The notes below the pieces were generated by a model. The model did no database searches and was not told the DNA's origin. It was given only the letters and a program-made list of their open reading frames with translations. A stretch of DNA of 64,000 bases from CAVQAH01 sp963784195 (GTDB lineage: Bacteria; Acidobacteriota; Vicinamibacteria; Vicinamibacterales; 2-12-FULL-66-21). Position 1 is the first letter of the stretch. Each line of letters opens with the position of its first letter. Below are positions 26,345 to 35,995 of the stretch, piece after piece. The position numbers were made by a program, and so were the translations under genes. Location of the stretch: the NCBI GenBank assembly GCA_963784195.1, contig CAWARA010000032.1, positions 1 to 64,000 on the forward strand, read 5' to 3'.

Positions 26345-27071
26345 CCCGCAGCCTGATCGCCCGGAGCCACATCCGTCGGATCAGCGCGCTGCCTGGATAG
26401 ATGATCCGCCAGTAGACAGCGAACCGCCGCTCGGCTGGCCGGCCGCTGGCGAACACTCGTGTCTCTGTCGTCACGAGGGAGCCTGCGGCCCCGTCGGCCC
26501 GGACGACGAAGTTCATTCCGGCAACGGCAAATCCTTCCGGCGGGGGCTTCCGGAAAAAATCCGGCGCAAGCGTGGGCCGTGGGCCCGGCGGTGCGACGAC
26601 GATCGCTCCGAGCAACACCTCGCGGGGAGGTATGTCAGCAAGCAGGACGAAGCCACTGCTGGTCGCCACGTCGAGCAGCGGCTTGTCGGTGCCGGCGTTC
26701 AGGATGTTCGGCGGCAACTCTCGACCGCCACGCCGAATCCAGGTCAGCGTCCGAAAGAGCAGGATTTCATCAGCCCGGACCCGCTTGATGGCCTCGAACA
26801 CCCGATCCGGCGGTGCTGCAACTCGAACGCTGTGGATTTCCCGGAACTGCCAGGCCGGGATGAACTCGTCGAGGCGCGTGTCCGTCCGCGCGGCACGGGA
26901 TTCGAATACGGGAAGAACCAGGCTGACACCGGCCATCACCAGGCCGGTAATCACCAGGGAGAGGGCGCGAAGGCGGGTTGGCACTCTCAGCCTGCGCACA
27001 GGCTTTACTGTCAGGACGAGGCCCGCAATCGTGAGGACGAGCCCCGCGTAAAGGACCGCAGACCCCCACAT
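26322..27071 (-). CDS. Membrane protein with SRPBCC/START-like domain
   Basis: 249 residues: two N-terminal TM helices (about 4-22 and 36-57), then a soluble domain beginning IHSVRVAAPPDRVFEAIKRVRADEI, a typical opening for SRPBCC/polyketide-cyclase-like folds with a hydrophobic ligand cavity. The end carries ETRVFASGRPAERRFAVYWRIIYPGSALIRRMWLRAI, which resembles related uncharacterised proteins. No catalytic residues inferred. It is transcribed toward the hypothetical pair and overlaps it slightly. Confidence 0.7.
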   Translation of the reverse strand: MWGSAVLYAGLVLTIAGLVLTVKPVRRLRVPTRLRALSLVITGLVMAGVSLVLPVFESRAARTDTRLDEFIPAWQFREIHSVRVAAPPDRVFEAIKRVRADEILLFRTLTWIRRGGRELPPNILNAGTDKPLLDVATSSGFVLLADIPPREVLLGAIVVAPPGPRPTLAPDFFRKPPPEGFAVAGMNFVVRADGAAGSLVTTETRVFASGRPAERRFAVYWRIIYPGSALIRRMWLRAIRLRATSPSSG

Positions 27072-27108
27072 CGTTTGATAGTGTAATCAATCAGCCATCG
27101 GCTGTTTC

Positions 27109-28888
27109 ATGCGAACGCCACGCATCCGTCCTGGCCGCGTCGTCGTCCTCGCCATGATGGTGGTGTTGTCGACCGCTGCGACGGCTACTGCCAGGGACTG
27201 GCTCAGGGTCGAGACGCCGAACTTCATCGTGTTCGGCGAACCATCCGAAGCACGCCTTCGCGAGATCGCCAACGAGTTCGAGCGTTTCCGTGAGGGGCTC
27301 GCGCGGGTGATCCCCGGCGCCGCCGAGCGGGAACCGGTGCCGACGATCGTCGTGGTGTTCGGCTCCCAACGAGCGTTCGAGCCGTACCGGCCCCGCTACA
27401 ACGGCAAACCGGTTGAACTGTCGGGGCTCTTCGTTTCCTCCGGCGATCAGAACATCGTCGCGCTGGCGCTCGAGGACCGCGATCAGGCGCTGCGCGTCAT
27501 CTTTCACGAGTACGCGCACATCGTCATCACGAGCATCGCCCGCGAGATTCCGATCTGGCTCAGCGAAGGTCTCGCCGAGTACTACAGTACGTTTTCGTTG
27601 CGGAGAAGGCCGCGCGGCCATCGTCGGTCTGGCGCCGGTCGAGCATGTGATGCGCCTCCGCCGCGAGTCCCTTATTCCGCACGCCGAGCTGCTCGCCGTG
27701 CAGGCGTCGTCTCAGATGTACAACGAGGGACGGCGGCGGAACGTCTTCTATGCGCAGTCGTGGGCCGTCGTGCACCTGCTGACGTGGGGTCTGCCAGACC
27801 GATCGAAGCAGCTCTCCCGGTACATCGCAGAGACCGCCTCGGGCACATCGCCGGACGTCGCGTGGACGCTGAGCTTCGGCGACTTCGACGTCAATGCCGA
27901 GCTCCAGAAGTATGTCAATCGCGATCAGCTGAAAGCGTACCGGATCAAATTCGCCGACGAGATACCAACCGTGCGCGGGTCGGTATCCAGACCCTCCGAA
28001 AGTGACGTGCAAGCCACGCTCGCGAACCTGCTTCATCACGTAGGAAACGAGGAAGAGGCGGAGCACAGGCTCGAGAAAGCCGTCCTGCTTGCACCGCCCT
28101 CCGGAAATGCCAGGGCGCTCCTCGGAGCGAAACGCATCGAGCAAGGACGAGCGCAAGAGGCCGAGCGTCTGCTGTTCGAGGCGGCCGCGGATCGAAACGA
28201 CTGGCTGGTCCAGTACCGTGCCGCGAGTGGCCTCGTCTCGCTCATCGATCACGTGACCGAAGACAAGCATTTGAGGATCGCTGAGGCCGTGCGAGGCGCG
28301 CTTGACAACGTCCTGACGGCCAGACCGGACATGGCGAGTGCACTCGCGCTCCGTGGCACGCTCGCCGTCGAGAGCCACACGGATCTCGACGCCGGGCTGG
28401 CGGCGATCCAGCGCGCGAGGTCACTCGCGCCAGGCAGAGAGGATTACGCGTTCGAAGAGGCGCGACTACGAGTGGAGCGCACCGAGTATGAAGAAGCCCG
28501 CAGGATTCTGAAGGAGCTGATGACCTGGCGTTTTCATACGGACGTTCGATCGAACGCACGAAAACTCCTGGAACAGGTCGACGACTTCGCAGCCAAGCAG
28601 CAATCCGTCTATCGCAGGGTTCGCGAAGGCGAGAAGCGTACGGAGGGCCGGCTCGAGCGAATCGACTGCTCGGGACCAGGCGTGTTCTTCCACGTGCGCA
28701 CCGGCGACCGGATACTCCGCTTCGCTTCTCCTGACCTCGCCCGGGTCGAGTTCATCACCCTGCGGGATGATTTGCGAGGTCCAATCACCTGCGGCCGCCG
28801 CGACAGCCCGGAAAACATCTACGTCACCTGGCGTCCCGACGAGGCGTCGGACGGACGAGTGATTGCGATCGAGTTTCTCGCGCGCTGA
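27109..28888 (+). CDS. Secreted peptidase-MA-like TPR protein (one frameshift)
   Basis: Exported protein with a signal peptide ending ATATA, then a gluzincin-type domain with zinc motif VIFHEYAHIVI and downstream glutamate in WLSEGLAEYY, as in peptidase MA-like/DUF1570 proteins. TPR-like helices follow, with a C-terminal beta domain. The frame breaks at ~27600-27612 just after SEGLAEYYSTF; one base removed gives GRAAIVGLAPVEHVMRLRRESL and the rest. Likely a cell-surface metallopeptidase or scaffold. The gene ends 5 bp before a stop-associated repeat and is convergent with actP. Confidence 0.78.
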
Positions 28889-28893
28889 CGAAG

Positions 28894-28996
28894 CGTCGCT
28901 CGTAGCTCGTAGCTCGTCGCTCGTAGACCGATGCGAAGCGTTTTCCGAGCGACGAGCGACGAACCACGAACCACGGACTACGGACTACGGACCACG
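28894..28996. repeat. Stop-proximal inverted repeat, CGTAGCTCGT family
   Basis: Fills the gap between two convergent stops (28888 and 29000). The left half repeats CGTAGCTCGT/CGTCGCTCG; the right half carries CGAGCGACGAGCGACG, CGAACCACG and GGACTACGG units, partly complementary to the left. The same vocabulary and order recur at 40839-40943. May act as a bidirectional terminator. Confidence 0.8.
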
Positions 28997-28999
28997 TGT

Positions 29000-30547
29000 C
29001 TATTCAGCCCCAACACCAAGATAGGTCCTCAACTTCTCATCGTCGAATTTGGCTTCGGCCTCTGGCTCGCGCGTTGCCAGCGACGCGATCGCACCTGCGA
29101 GAAACGCACACGGCATCGAGATGATGGCCGGATTTCTCAGCGGGAACACCGGCGCGCTGAAATGGAACAGCTCGACCCAAACCGTCGGGCTCAGCACGAT
29201 CAGAATCACGGACAATGCGGCGCCTGTCGAAATCGCCGCCACAGCGCCGGCCGTATTGAAACGGCGCCACGTGATCGACAGCAACAGCGGCGGAAAGTTG
29301 GCGCTGCAGGCGATCGCGAACGCCAGGCCGACCATGAATGCCACGTTCTGACCCTTGAACAGGATTCCGAGAAGGACGGCCAGGACTCCGAACACGATCG
29401 TCGCCAGCCTGGCCACGCGAACCTCTTCCCCGTCGGTCGCCCGGCCGCGTCGAATCACGTGCAGGAAGATGTCGTGCGACAGCGCGCTGGCGCCCGCCAG
29501 CGTCAGGCCGGCAACGACCGCCAGGATGGTCGCGAACGCGACGGCCGCGATGAACCCCAGAAACGGCGTGCCGCCGAGCAGCTCCGCGACGAGCGGAGCC
29601 GCCATGTTGCCGCCGGCGTCGACCTTCGCAATCAGCTCGCGGCCGACGAGCGCTGACGCGCCGAACCCGACGATCGGGATGATCAGGTAGAAGTAACCGA
29701 TGAAGCCGGTTGCGTAGAGCACGGATGCGCGGGCGGCCCTGGCGTCCGGTACGGTGTAGAACCGCATGAGGATGTGTGGCAGGCCGAGCAGGCCGAGCAT
29801 CAGGGCCAGGCCCAGCGATATCGCCTCCACCGGATTGGCGATCAGGCCACCCGGCTCGAGCGCCGCCGATCCATAGCGGCCCGCTACCGCCGAATACAAG
29901 CCAGTGAGGGAAAAGCTGTACTGAGCCAGCACCAGCCCTGTCAGCAGGGTTACTCCGAACAGCAGCAGGACTGCCTTGATGATCTGCACCCACGTGGTCG
30001 CGATCATGCCTCCGAAGAGCACGTAGGCGAGCATGACCGCGCCCACGCCGGCCACGGCCCACTCGTACGGCACGCCAAACATCAGCATGATCAGGTTCCC
30101 GGCGCCGACCATCTGGGCAATCGTGTAGAAGAGGACCGTCAGGATTCCCCCACACGCAGCCGCGATACGCACGGGCACCTGGCGCAGCCTGAACGCCACG
30201 ACGTCGGCGAACGTGAACTTCCCGAGGTTGCGGACCGGTTCGGCGATCAGAAACATGAGGGCCGGCCAGCCCACCAGCCAGCCGGTGGCGTAGATCATTC
30301 CGTCATAGCCCCGCAGCGCCACGAGGCCGGCGATCCCGAGAAACGACGCCGCGCTCATGTAGTCCCCGGCGAGGGCGAGCCCGTTCTGGAACGCGCCGAC
30401 CGTGCGGCCCGCAGCGTAGAACTCGCTCGTCGAGCGTGTGCGGCGGGCGGCCCAGTAGGTCACGACCAGCGTCAACGCCACGATCAGCAGGAAGAAGACG
30501 ATCGCCGACGTGGTCGGCGTCCCGAGCGTCGTATCGAGCGGCGTCAT
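29000..30547 (-). CDS. actP: Acetate/monocarboxylate sodium symporter
   Basis: 515-residue sodium:solute symporter of the ActP branch, with about 13 membrane helices. Typical features are YAAGRTVGAFQNGLALAGDYMSAASFLGIAGL, LFGGMIATTWVQIIKA and TLAGASALSHDIFLHVI. Takes up acetate and short monocarboxylates for acetyl-CoA synthesis. Its ATG overlaps the stop of the DUF485 gene by 4 bp, the usual arrangement. Ends against the CGTAGCTCGT repeat. Transcribed away from the sdh operon, which fits a shared link to oxidative acetate metabolism. Confidence 0.9.
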   Translation of the reverse strand: MTPLDTTLGTPTTSAIVFFLLIVALTLVVTYWAARRTRSTSEFYAAGRTVGAFQNGLALAGDYMSAASFLGIAGLVALRGYDGMIYATGWLVGWPALMFLIAEPVRNLGKFTFADVVAFRLRQVPVRIAAACGGILTVLFYTIAQMVGAGNLIMLMFGVPYEWAVAGVGAVMLAYVLFGGMIATTWVQIIKAVLLLFGVTLLTGLVLAQYSFSLTGLYSAVAGRYGSAALEPGGLIANPVEAISLGLALMLGLLGLPHILMRFYTVPDARAARASVLYATGFIGYFYLIIPIVGFGASALVGRELIAKVDAGGNMAAPLVAELLGGTPFLGFIAAVAFATILAVVAGLTLAGASALSHDIFLHVIRRGRATDGEEVRVARLATIVFGVLAVLLGILFKGQNVAFMVGLAFAIACSANFPPLLLSITWRRFNTAGAVAAISTGAALSVILIVLSPTVWVELFHFSAPVFPLRNPAIISMPCAFLAGAIASLATREPEAEAKFDDEKLRTYLGVGAE

Positions 30548-30858
30548 CGGTCGGTCGTGAGCGTGTCCCGCAGGCGTTTTGCCTCGGGATCGAATTCACG
30601 GTTCGCCCATACGATGTATGCCGCGGTCAGAGCCCAGGAGCCAACGATCACGGCTGCGCCGATGGGAATGCCGATTGGCGTGCTCTCGGCGATGCGCACG
30701 GCGAGCAGTGGCTTGTTCAGGGCGATTAGCAGGATGTAGCCGTAGTAGAGGACAAACAGGCAGAGCGACAGAAACAACGAGACACGCCATCGCCGCGTCA
30801 CGAGGCGGCGAAAGGCGTCGGACGCGAGCAACTGTCGTGCCCCGGGCGTGTTGGTCAT
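30544..30858 (-). CDS. yjcH: DUF485 membrane protein (YjcH-like)
   Basis: 104-residue inner-membrane protein with two helices (LFLSLCLFVLYYGYILLIAL and AAVIVGSWALTAAYIVWA) and the DUF485 opening FRRLVTRRWRVS. It accompanies actP in many bacteria and probably supports its assembly or function. Overlaps actP by 4 bp. Divergent from the sdh genes. Confidence 0.88.
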   Translation of the reverse strand: MTNTPGARQLLASDAFRRLVTRRWRVSLFLSLCLFVLYYGYILLIALNKPLLAVRIAESTPIGIPIGAAVIVGSWALTAAYIVWANREFDPEAKRLRDTLTTDR

Positions 30859-30909
30859 GCGTGGGCGTCATTGAACCACGAAACGCGGCACGGATTCGAG
30901 GGGACGGTG

Positions 30910-30929
30910 TGTGGTATGTTTTTGCCACA
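30910..30929. promoter_or_regulatory. Small inverted repeat in the actP/sdh divergent region
   Basis: TGTGG-N10-CCACA with a T-rich centre lies in the ~100-bp gap between the divergent yjcH and sdh operons. It could be an operator or a chance dyad. The spacing does not match the usual CRP site. Confidence 0.25.
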
Positions 30930-30961
30930 TCCGTCATTCGGTACCGGAGGTGCGCGACTCG

Positions 30962-31771
30962 ATGGAGCCTGTCGTTATCCCTTTGCAACAGCGGCCGTTC
31001 GGACAAACCATGCGCCGGGACGCATGGTGGACGCAGCCGCTCGTCACCTTCCTGGTTCTGCTCGGTTTCATCATCTACGCGACCTGGGCGGCCTTGCAGG
31101 GCAACCACTACGAGTACGGCCCGTATCTGTCGCCGTTCTACTCGCCGTTGCTCTTCGGCGACAGCCCGCACAGCTGGTTCGGGCCCTGGCAGCGTCCTGG
31201 ATGGTGGCCCGCGTTCATTCCGTTTTCAGCAGCCATCCTGATTCTGTGGGCGCCAGGCGGTTTCCGGTTCACCTGCTACTACTACCGAGGCGCGTACTAC
31301 AAAGCGTTCTGGGCAGATCCGCTCTCGTGCACGGTTGGTGAGCCGCGGAAAAGCTACCGCGGCGAACAGTCGTTCCCGCTCATCTTCCAGAACATCCACC
31401 GCTATTTCCTGTATCTGGCGGTGCTCTTCCTGTTCTTCCTCTGGCACGACGTCTGGCTGGCGTTGTGGTTCACCGATCCGGCGACCAATCAGACGACGTT
31501 CGGGATTGGGGTCGGAACGCTGCTGCTCGCCGCGAATACGACATTTCTAACCGGCTACACGCTGGGCTGCCATTCCTTCCGTCACCTCGTCGGCGGCTAC
31601 CTCGATCAGTTCTCGAAGCATCCGACCCAACTCAAGATGTACGACATGGCCTGCAGCCTCAACTGCAGGCACAGCCGTTGGGCCTGGGCAAGCCTCTTTT
31701 CGGTGGCGCTGGCCGATCTCTACGTCCGCCTCTGCTCGATGGGCATCCTGACGGACTGGAGGATCTTCTGA
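30962..31771 (+). CDS. Succinate dehydrogenase membrane subunit
   Basis: 269-residue membrane protein with about five helices; residues such as NIHRYFLYLAVLFLFFLWHDVW offer histidines for haem or quinone sites. Its place directly before SdhA, and the overlap with it, identify it as the anchor of the complex that passes electrons from succinate to quinone. It is longer than the classical ~120-residue SdhC and appears to be a single-subunit anchor as in some deep-branching phyla. Start at MEPVVIPL (30962); the upstream ATG at 30911 adds an unlikely lead. Confidence 0.75.
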   Translation: MEPVVIPLQQRPFGQTMRRDAWWTQPLVTFLVLLGFIIYATWAALQGNHYEYGPYLSPFYSPLLFGDSPHSWFGPWQRPGWWPAFIPFSAAILILWAPGGFRFTCYYYRGAYYKAFWADPLSCTVGEPRKSYRGEQSFPLIFQNIHRYFLYLAVLFLFFLWHDVWLALWFTDPATNQTTFGIGVGTLLLAANTTFLTGYTLGCHSFRHLVGGYLDQFSKHPTQLKMYDMACSLNCRHSRWAWASLFSVALADLYVRLCSMGILTDWRIF

Positions 31772-33501
31772 CATACGAAACGCTCGAACACGATGTGCTG
31801 GTCATCGGCGCTGGCGGCGCCGGACTGCGCGCCGCGATTGAGGCGTCGGCGGCAGGCGTCAAGGTGGGCCTCATCTGCAAGTCGCTCCTGGGCAAGGCGC
31901 ACACCGTCATGGCGGAAGGGGGCATCGCGGCCGCGCTGGCCAACGTCGACGAGCGCGACAGCTGGAAGGTGCACTTCGCCGATACGATGCGCGGCGGCCA
32001 GTACGTGAACAACTGGCGCATGGCGGAACTTCACGCCAAGGAAGCGCCCGATCGCGTCCGCGAGCTCGAAGCGTGGGGCGCGCTCTTCGACCGCACGAAC
32101 GACGGACGCATCCTCCAGCGCAACTTCGGCGGCCACAAGTACCCGCGTCTCGCGCACGTCGGCGACCGCACCGGCCTCGAGATGATTCGCACGCTCCAGG
32201 ACCACGGGATCCATCGCGGCCTCGACGTGCACATGGAGTTCACGGTCGTCACCCTCCTGACCGAGGGGTCGCGCGTCGTCGGGGCGTTCGGCTACGAGCG
32301 TGAGCGAGGCCGTTTCAAGGCGTTCAAGGCAAAGGCGGTCGTCCTTGCGACCGGCGGTATCGGGCGCGCGTTCCGGATCACGAGCAACAGCTGGGAAGGC
32401 ACGGGCGACGGCCATGGCCTCGCCTACGAGGTCGGCGCCGAGCTGATCGACATGGAGTTCGTCCAGTTCCATCCGACCGGCATGATCTGGCCGCCGAGTG
32501 TTCAGGGGATTCTGGTCACCGAAGGTGTCCGCGGTGAAGGCGGCGTGCTCCGCAACAGCGAAGGACGCCGGTTCATGTTCGACGACATCCCTGAAAACTA
32601 CCGAAGCCAGACCGCCGACAACCCGGAAGAGGGCTGGCGGTATACCCAGGGCGACAAGAACGCCCGGCGCCCGCCTGAGCTCCTGACCCGCGACCACGTC
32701 GCTCGCTGCATCGTCCGCGAGATCAAGGAGGGCCGCGGCAGCAAGCACGGCGGCGTCTACCTCGATATCGCCTGGATCAAGGAGAAGCTTCCCAACGCGC
32801 CCGACCACATCCGCCGGAAATTGCCGAGCATGTATCACCAGTTCAAGGAACTGGCCGGCATCGACATCACGACTGAAGCGATGGAAGTCGGACCGACAAC
32901 GCATTACGTGATGGGTGGCGTTCGCGTGGACGCGGACACGCAGATGTCCACCCTGCCAGGCCTGTTCGCGGCCGGCGAATGTGCCGCGGGCATCAACGGG
33001 GCCAACAGGCTTGGCGGCAATTCGCTGTCGGATCTGCTCGTCTTTGGCAAACGCGCGGGCGAGTACGCCGCAGACTTTGCGAAAAAGAACGGCACGGTGA
33101 AGCTGGACGAGCGCCAGATCGAAACGGCAACCTCGAGAGCACTCGCGCCATTCGAGCGCGGCGCAGCGGCCGAGAACCCGTTCAAGATTCAGCAGGATCT
33201 CCAGGGCACGATGCAGGACCTCGTGGGCATCGTGCGCATGGAAAACGAAATGGTTCAGGCGCTCGCGCGCGTTGCGGAATACAAGAAACGCGCGGAGAAC
33301 GCCGGCGTCACCGGACATCGCGAGTATCACACGGGCTGGCACACGGCGCTCGACCTTCGCAACCTGCTGATCGTGTCCGAGGCGATTACCCTCTCGGCGA
33401 TCGACAGAAAGGAGAGCCGCGGCGGGCACTTCCGTCAGGACTACCCGGACAAGGCGGCGGCCTTCGGCACGATCAACATCGTCACCAAGAAAGGGTCCTG
33501 A
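31768..33501 (+). CDS. sdhA: Succinate dehydrogenase flavoprotein subunit
   Basis: Oxidises succinate to fumarate with covalently bound FAD. Seen: FAD fold VLVIGAGGAGLRAA, flavin-linking His in AHTVMAEGG, substrate motif QFHPTGMIWP, and NGANRLGGNSLSDLLVFGKRAG. No ATG or GTG begins the reading upstream of the conserved N-terminus. The best start is CTG at 31768, overlapping the previous stop as CTGA with GGAGG five bases upstream; GTG at 31795 would remove the usual lead. Full family length (~577 residues). Central gene of the sdh operon. Confidence 0.9.
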   Translation: MTYETLEHDVLVIGAGGAGLRAAIEASAAGVKVGLICKSLLGKAHTVMAEGGIAAALANVDERDSWKVHFADTMRGGQYVNNWRMAELHAKEAPDRVRELEAWGALFDRTNDGRILQRNFGGHKYPRLAHVGDRTGLEMIRTLQDHGIHRGLDVHMEFTVVTLLTEGSRVVGAFGYERERGRFKAFKAKAVVLATGGIGRAFRITSNSWEGTGDGHGLAYEVGAELIDMEFVQFHPTGMIWPPSVQGILVTEGVRGEGGVLRNSEGRRFMFDDIPENYRSQTADNPEEGWRYTQGDKNARRPPELLTRDHVARCIVREIKEGRGSKHGGVYLDIAWIKEKLPNAPDHIRRKLPSMYHQFKELAGIDITTEAMEVGPTTHYVMGGVRVDADTQMSTLPGLFAAGECAAGINGANRLGGNSLSDLLVFGKRAGEYAADFAKKNGTVKLDERQIETATSRALAPFERGAAAENPFKIQQDLQGTMQDLVGIVRMENEMVQALARVAEYKKRAENAGVTGHREYHTGWHTALDLRNLLIVSEAITLSAIDRKESRGGHFRQDYPDKAAAFGTINIVTKKGS

Positions 33502-33508
33502 CGGGTCG

Positions 33509-33580
33509 ATGCAGGTTTCGCACGTCCCGTTGCAGGAGATGCCGTCCGAATTGAAGCGGGTGATCGACGAGAACAAGTAA
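33509..33580 (+). CDS. 23-codon ORF between sdhA and sdhB
   Basis: ATG 33509 to TAA 33580 encodes MQVSHVPLQEMPSELKRVID plus three residues. It begins 7 bp after the sdhA stop. Amphipathic and protein-like, but too short to place. A weak AAAGGG lies upstream. It may be a small subunit, a leader, or a remnant; homologues in related sdh operons would decide. Confidence 0.35.
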   Translation: MQVSHVPLQEMPSELKRVIDENK

Positions 33581-33601
33581 GTGCGGAATGGGCGCCAGGA
33601 G

Positions 33602-33621
33602 CGCGGAGCTTTAGCTCCGCG
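33602..33621. repeat. Palindrome GCGGAGCTTTAGCTCCGC
   Basis: CGCGGAGCT and AGCTCCGCG form a perfect 9-bp stem with a TT centre, 19 bp before the sdhB start. The form is that of dispersed REP-like palindromes. No T tract. May shape processing of the sdhA/sdhB message. Confidence 0.7.
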
Positions 33622-33640
33622 GCATCATCGAGGACAACAA

Positions 33641-34381
33641 ATGACGTCTGCAACGTTTCGAATCTGGCGTGGCAATCGCGAAACCGCCCGGTTCCAGGAC
33701 TACACAACCCCGATCAGCGAAGGTATGGTCGTGCTCGATGCGGTTCATCGCATCCAGGCCGATCAAGCCAACGACCTTGCGGTCAGATGGAACTGCAAGG
33801 CCGGCAAGTGCGGATCGTGCTCGGCGGAGATCAACGGCAATCCGAAACTGATGTGCATGACGCGCCTCGATACGATCGACCTGTCGCAGCCGGTCACCGT
33901 CGAACCGATGCGCGCGTTTCCGCTGATCAAGGATCTCGTCACGGACGTCTCGTGGAACTTTCGTGTCAAGGAGGGGATCAAGCCGTTCAAGCCGCGCAAG
34001 CCGGATGCACCGGACGGCACCTGGCGAATCAGCCAGCGGGAAGTCGATCGCGTGCAGGAGTTCCGGAAGTGCATCGAGTGCTTCCTCTGTCAGGACGTAT
34101 GCCACATCCTTCGCGACCATCACCTGCACAACGAGTTCATCGGGCCCCGGTTCCTGCTCTATAGCGCCGCGCTCGAGATGCATCCGCTGGACACCGAAGA
34201 TCGCCTGAAGGACCTCAAGGACAAGAACGGGATCGGCTACTGCAACATCACTCGGTGTTGCACGAAGGTCTGTCCCGAACACATCACGATCACGGAAAAT
34301 GCGATCATTCCGTTGAAAGAGCGTGTTGTCGACGAATTCTACGACCCGCTGAGCAAGCTCTTGCGTGTATTCCGCTCCTAG
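33641..34381 (+). CDS. sdhB: Succinate dehydrogenase iron-sulfur subunit
   Basis: 246-residue electron-transfer subunit linking SdhA to the membrane anchor. [2Fe-2S] ligands are in CKAGKCGSCS plus the later Cys of KLMCM; the [4Fe-4S]/[3Fe-4S] ligands lie in CIECFLCQDVC and CCTKVC. Start at MTSATFRIWRG (33641) after the hairpin. Third gene of the sdh operon, followed by a TPR protein 17 bp later. Confidence 0.9.
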   Translation: MTSATFRIWRGNRETARFQDYTTPISEGMVVLDAVHRIQADQANDLAVRWNCKAGKCGSCSAEINGNPKLMCMTRLDTIDLSQPVTVEPMRAFPLIKDLVTDVSWNFRVKEGIKPFKPRKPDAPDGTWRISQREVDRVQEFRKCIECFLCQDVCHILRDHHLHNEFIGPRFLLYSAALEMHPLDTEDRLKDLKDKNGIGYCNITRCCTKVCPEHITITENAIIPLKERVVDEFYDPLSKLLRVFRS

Positions 34382-34398
34382 ATGGTGAGTGAGGACTG

Positions 34399-34896
34399 AT
34401 GTTTCCGTTGAAGCCGCTCTCGCTGGAGGCGATAGACGCCGCGTTGACGAAAGCCGAACGGTACCGGCTGCTCAACGAGCCAGGTGAAGCCGAGAGCATC
34501 TGTCGCGACGTCTTGCAGATCGATCCGGACAACCAGCCGGCGAGGATTGCCCTGATCCTGACCTTGACCGACCAGTTCGAAGGAACGCCAGGAGCGTATC
34601 GCGAGGCTGTCGATCTCACATCCAGTCTGCGCGATGGTTACGAGCGCGCCTACTACAAAGGCATCGTCAGCGAACGGCGCGCCAAAGCGCAGCTCGGGCG
34701 AGGCGGCGCGGGCGCCGGCATCGGCACGTTCGAATGGCTGATGGAGGCCATGCAGTATTTCGAACAGGCTGAAGCGATCCGGCCGCCTGGCAACGACGAT
34801 GCGTTGCTGCGTTGGAATGCATGCGCCCGACTCCTCAACAGCCACCCTGAATTGCGCGCGAGTACCGAAGAGCGCGTGATCGAAATGCTCGAGTAG
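34399..34896 (+). CDS. TPR-like helical protein
   Basis: 165 residues, all-helical by composition. One TPR-like unit is clear near residues 14-50 (KAERYRLLNEPGEAESICRD), and the middle has EAMQYFEQAEAIRPPGNDDA. Only 17 bp from sdhB, so probably in the same transcript, perhaps as an assembly or scaffold factor. Function unknown. The stop is followed immediately by a GCACGT repeat. Confidence 0.68.
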   Translation: MFPLKPLSLEAIDAALTKAERYRLLNEPGEAESICRDVLQIDPDNQPARIALILTLTDQFEGTPGAYREAVDLTSSLRDGYERAYYKGIVSERRAKAQLGRGGAGAGIGTFEWLMEAMQYFEQAEAIRPPGNDDALLRWNACARLLNSHPELRASTEERVIEMLE

Positions 34897-34955
34897 GTCG
34901 CACGTAGCACGTCGCACGTCGCACGAGCACGTCGCACGTGGCACGTCGCACGTGA
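34897..34955. repeat. Stop-proximal GTCGCACGT repeat
   Basis: Begins at the base after the stop codon and repeats GTCGCACGT/GTAGCACGT/GAGCACGT units with CACGTG centres that can self-pair. The rest of the gap to 35166 holds no gene, only a further GCACGCAGCACGT piece and an AT-richer stretch preceding the next ribosome site. Confidence 0.75.
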
Positions 34956-35166
34956 CGGCCCATCCGTTCGGTGCACGCAGCACGTCAATCGAGTAATTCC
35001 TTCATCATTTTCAAGCACGGCAGTTCAAAACGCTTCGAATCTCTCAGGATCTTCAAAGGTTTCCCGGTGGCACTTCGCTTGCTCAAAACGGAAGCAGCGG
35101 GAGTTGAAGAGTGCGAGGCAAGACCGAGGACGTTCCTCGGCAACAACAACGCGGGAGGAATCAGAA

Positions 35167-35992
35167 ATGAAGCGTTCGATTGCTCGATGGACGACAGCGA
35201 TGGCGGCCGCGGCGGTGATTGCCGTGCCGATTGCCAGTTTCGCGCAGGCCGCACCGCCACAGTCACAGCCGACGCCGCCGGCGCAGACCGCGCCAGCACC
35301 GTCATCACCGCAAGCGACACAGCCGGCGCCCGATCAGGATGCGGCGAAGCAGCATTTGACGGCCGCCAGAAACGCCCTGAGTGAGATGACCCAGTTGCCG
35401 GCCGCGCAGCAGCTGACCGGTGAAGCGCGCACGCAGGTCTCTCAGTTGATCGCCAACTTCAACGAGCTGATCACGACGAACGCAGAATGGCGCGCCTCGG
35501 TACGTGAAGCTGTCGGCGAATCTGAGCGCGCTCCTGGGCGCGCCGGCCAGCGACGAAGCCCCGCGCCCGGCAGGAACGGCGGGTGCCGTTGGCACGTCCG
35601 GTACGGTCACCATCGACCCGGCGATCAAAGCCAAGCTGACCGAGTTCCGGAATCACCTCGAGAAGTTCGAGAAGGCGGCCGGAGGCGCGGAGCCTGCGGC
35701 ATCCGCGAACCCGCCTGCGGCAGCGGCAACGGCGGCACCGCCCAGCACGCCGCCGGCGGCCACTTCAGCGACGCCGCCTGAACCGGCGAACCCGACCGAG
35801 CCGCGGCAGATGGACCAGGAGCAGATCCTGAATCACATCGCAGCGATCGAGGCGATCATCAGTGTTCAGCCGCCGCCAACCGGCACGACCGGAGCCGGCG
35901 CCGCTTCGTCAGCAATCCTGACGCTTACGACCTCGCAGGTCGACCAGCTGCGCACGCACCTGAGCGAGCTCAAGAAGCTGCTGCAGAAGTAA
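35167..35992 (+). CDS. Secreted Pro/Ala-rich protein (one frameshift)
   Basis: Exported ~275-residue protein: signal peptide (residues ~1-27, ending FAQA), a Pro/Gln/Ala linker, a helical domain (AKQHLTAARNALSEMTQL...VSQLIANFNELI), another Pro/Ala linker and a C-terminal coiled coil ending RTHLSELKKLLQK. One extra base near 35498 splits NAEWRAS from VKLSANLSALLG. Two helical modules on flexible linkers suggest an envelope-spanning or scaffold protein. No family recognised. A stop-proximal repeat follows within 4 bp. Confidence 0.68.
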
Positions 35993-35995
35993 CAG

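Noticed and set aside
31720..33576. 618-codon minus-strand ORF across sdhA
   Set aside because: Exactly shadows the SdhA reading, which has all catalytic motifs.
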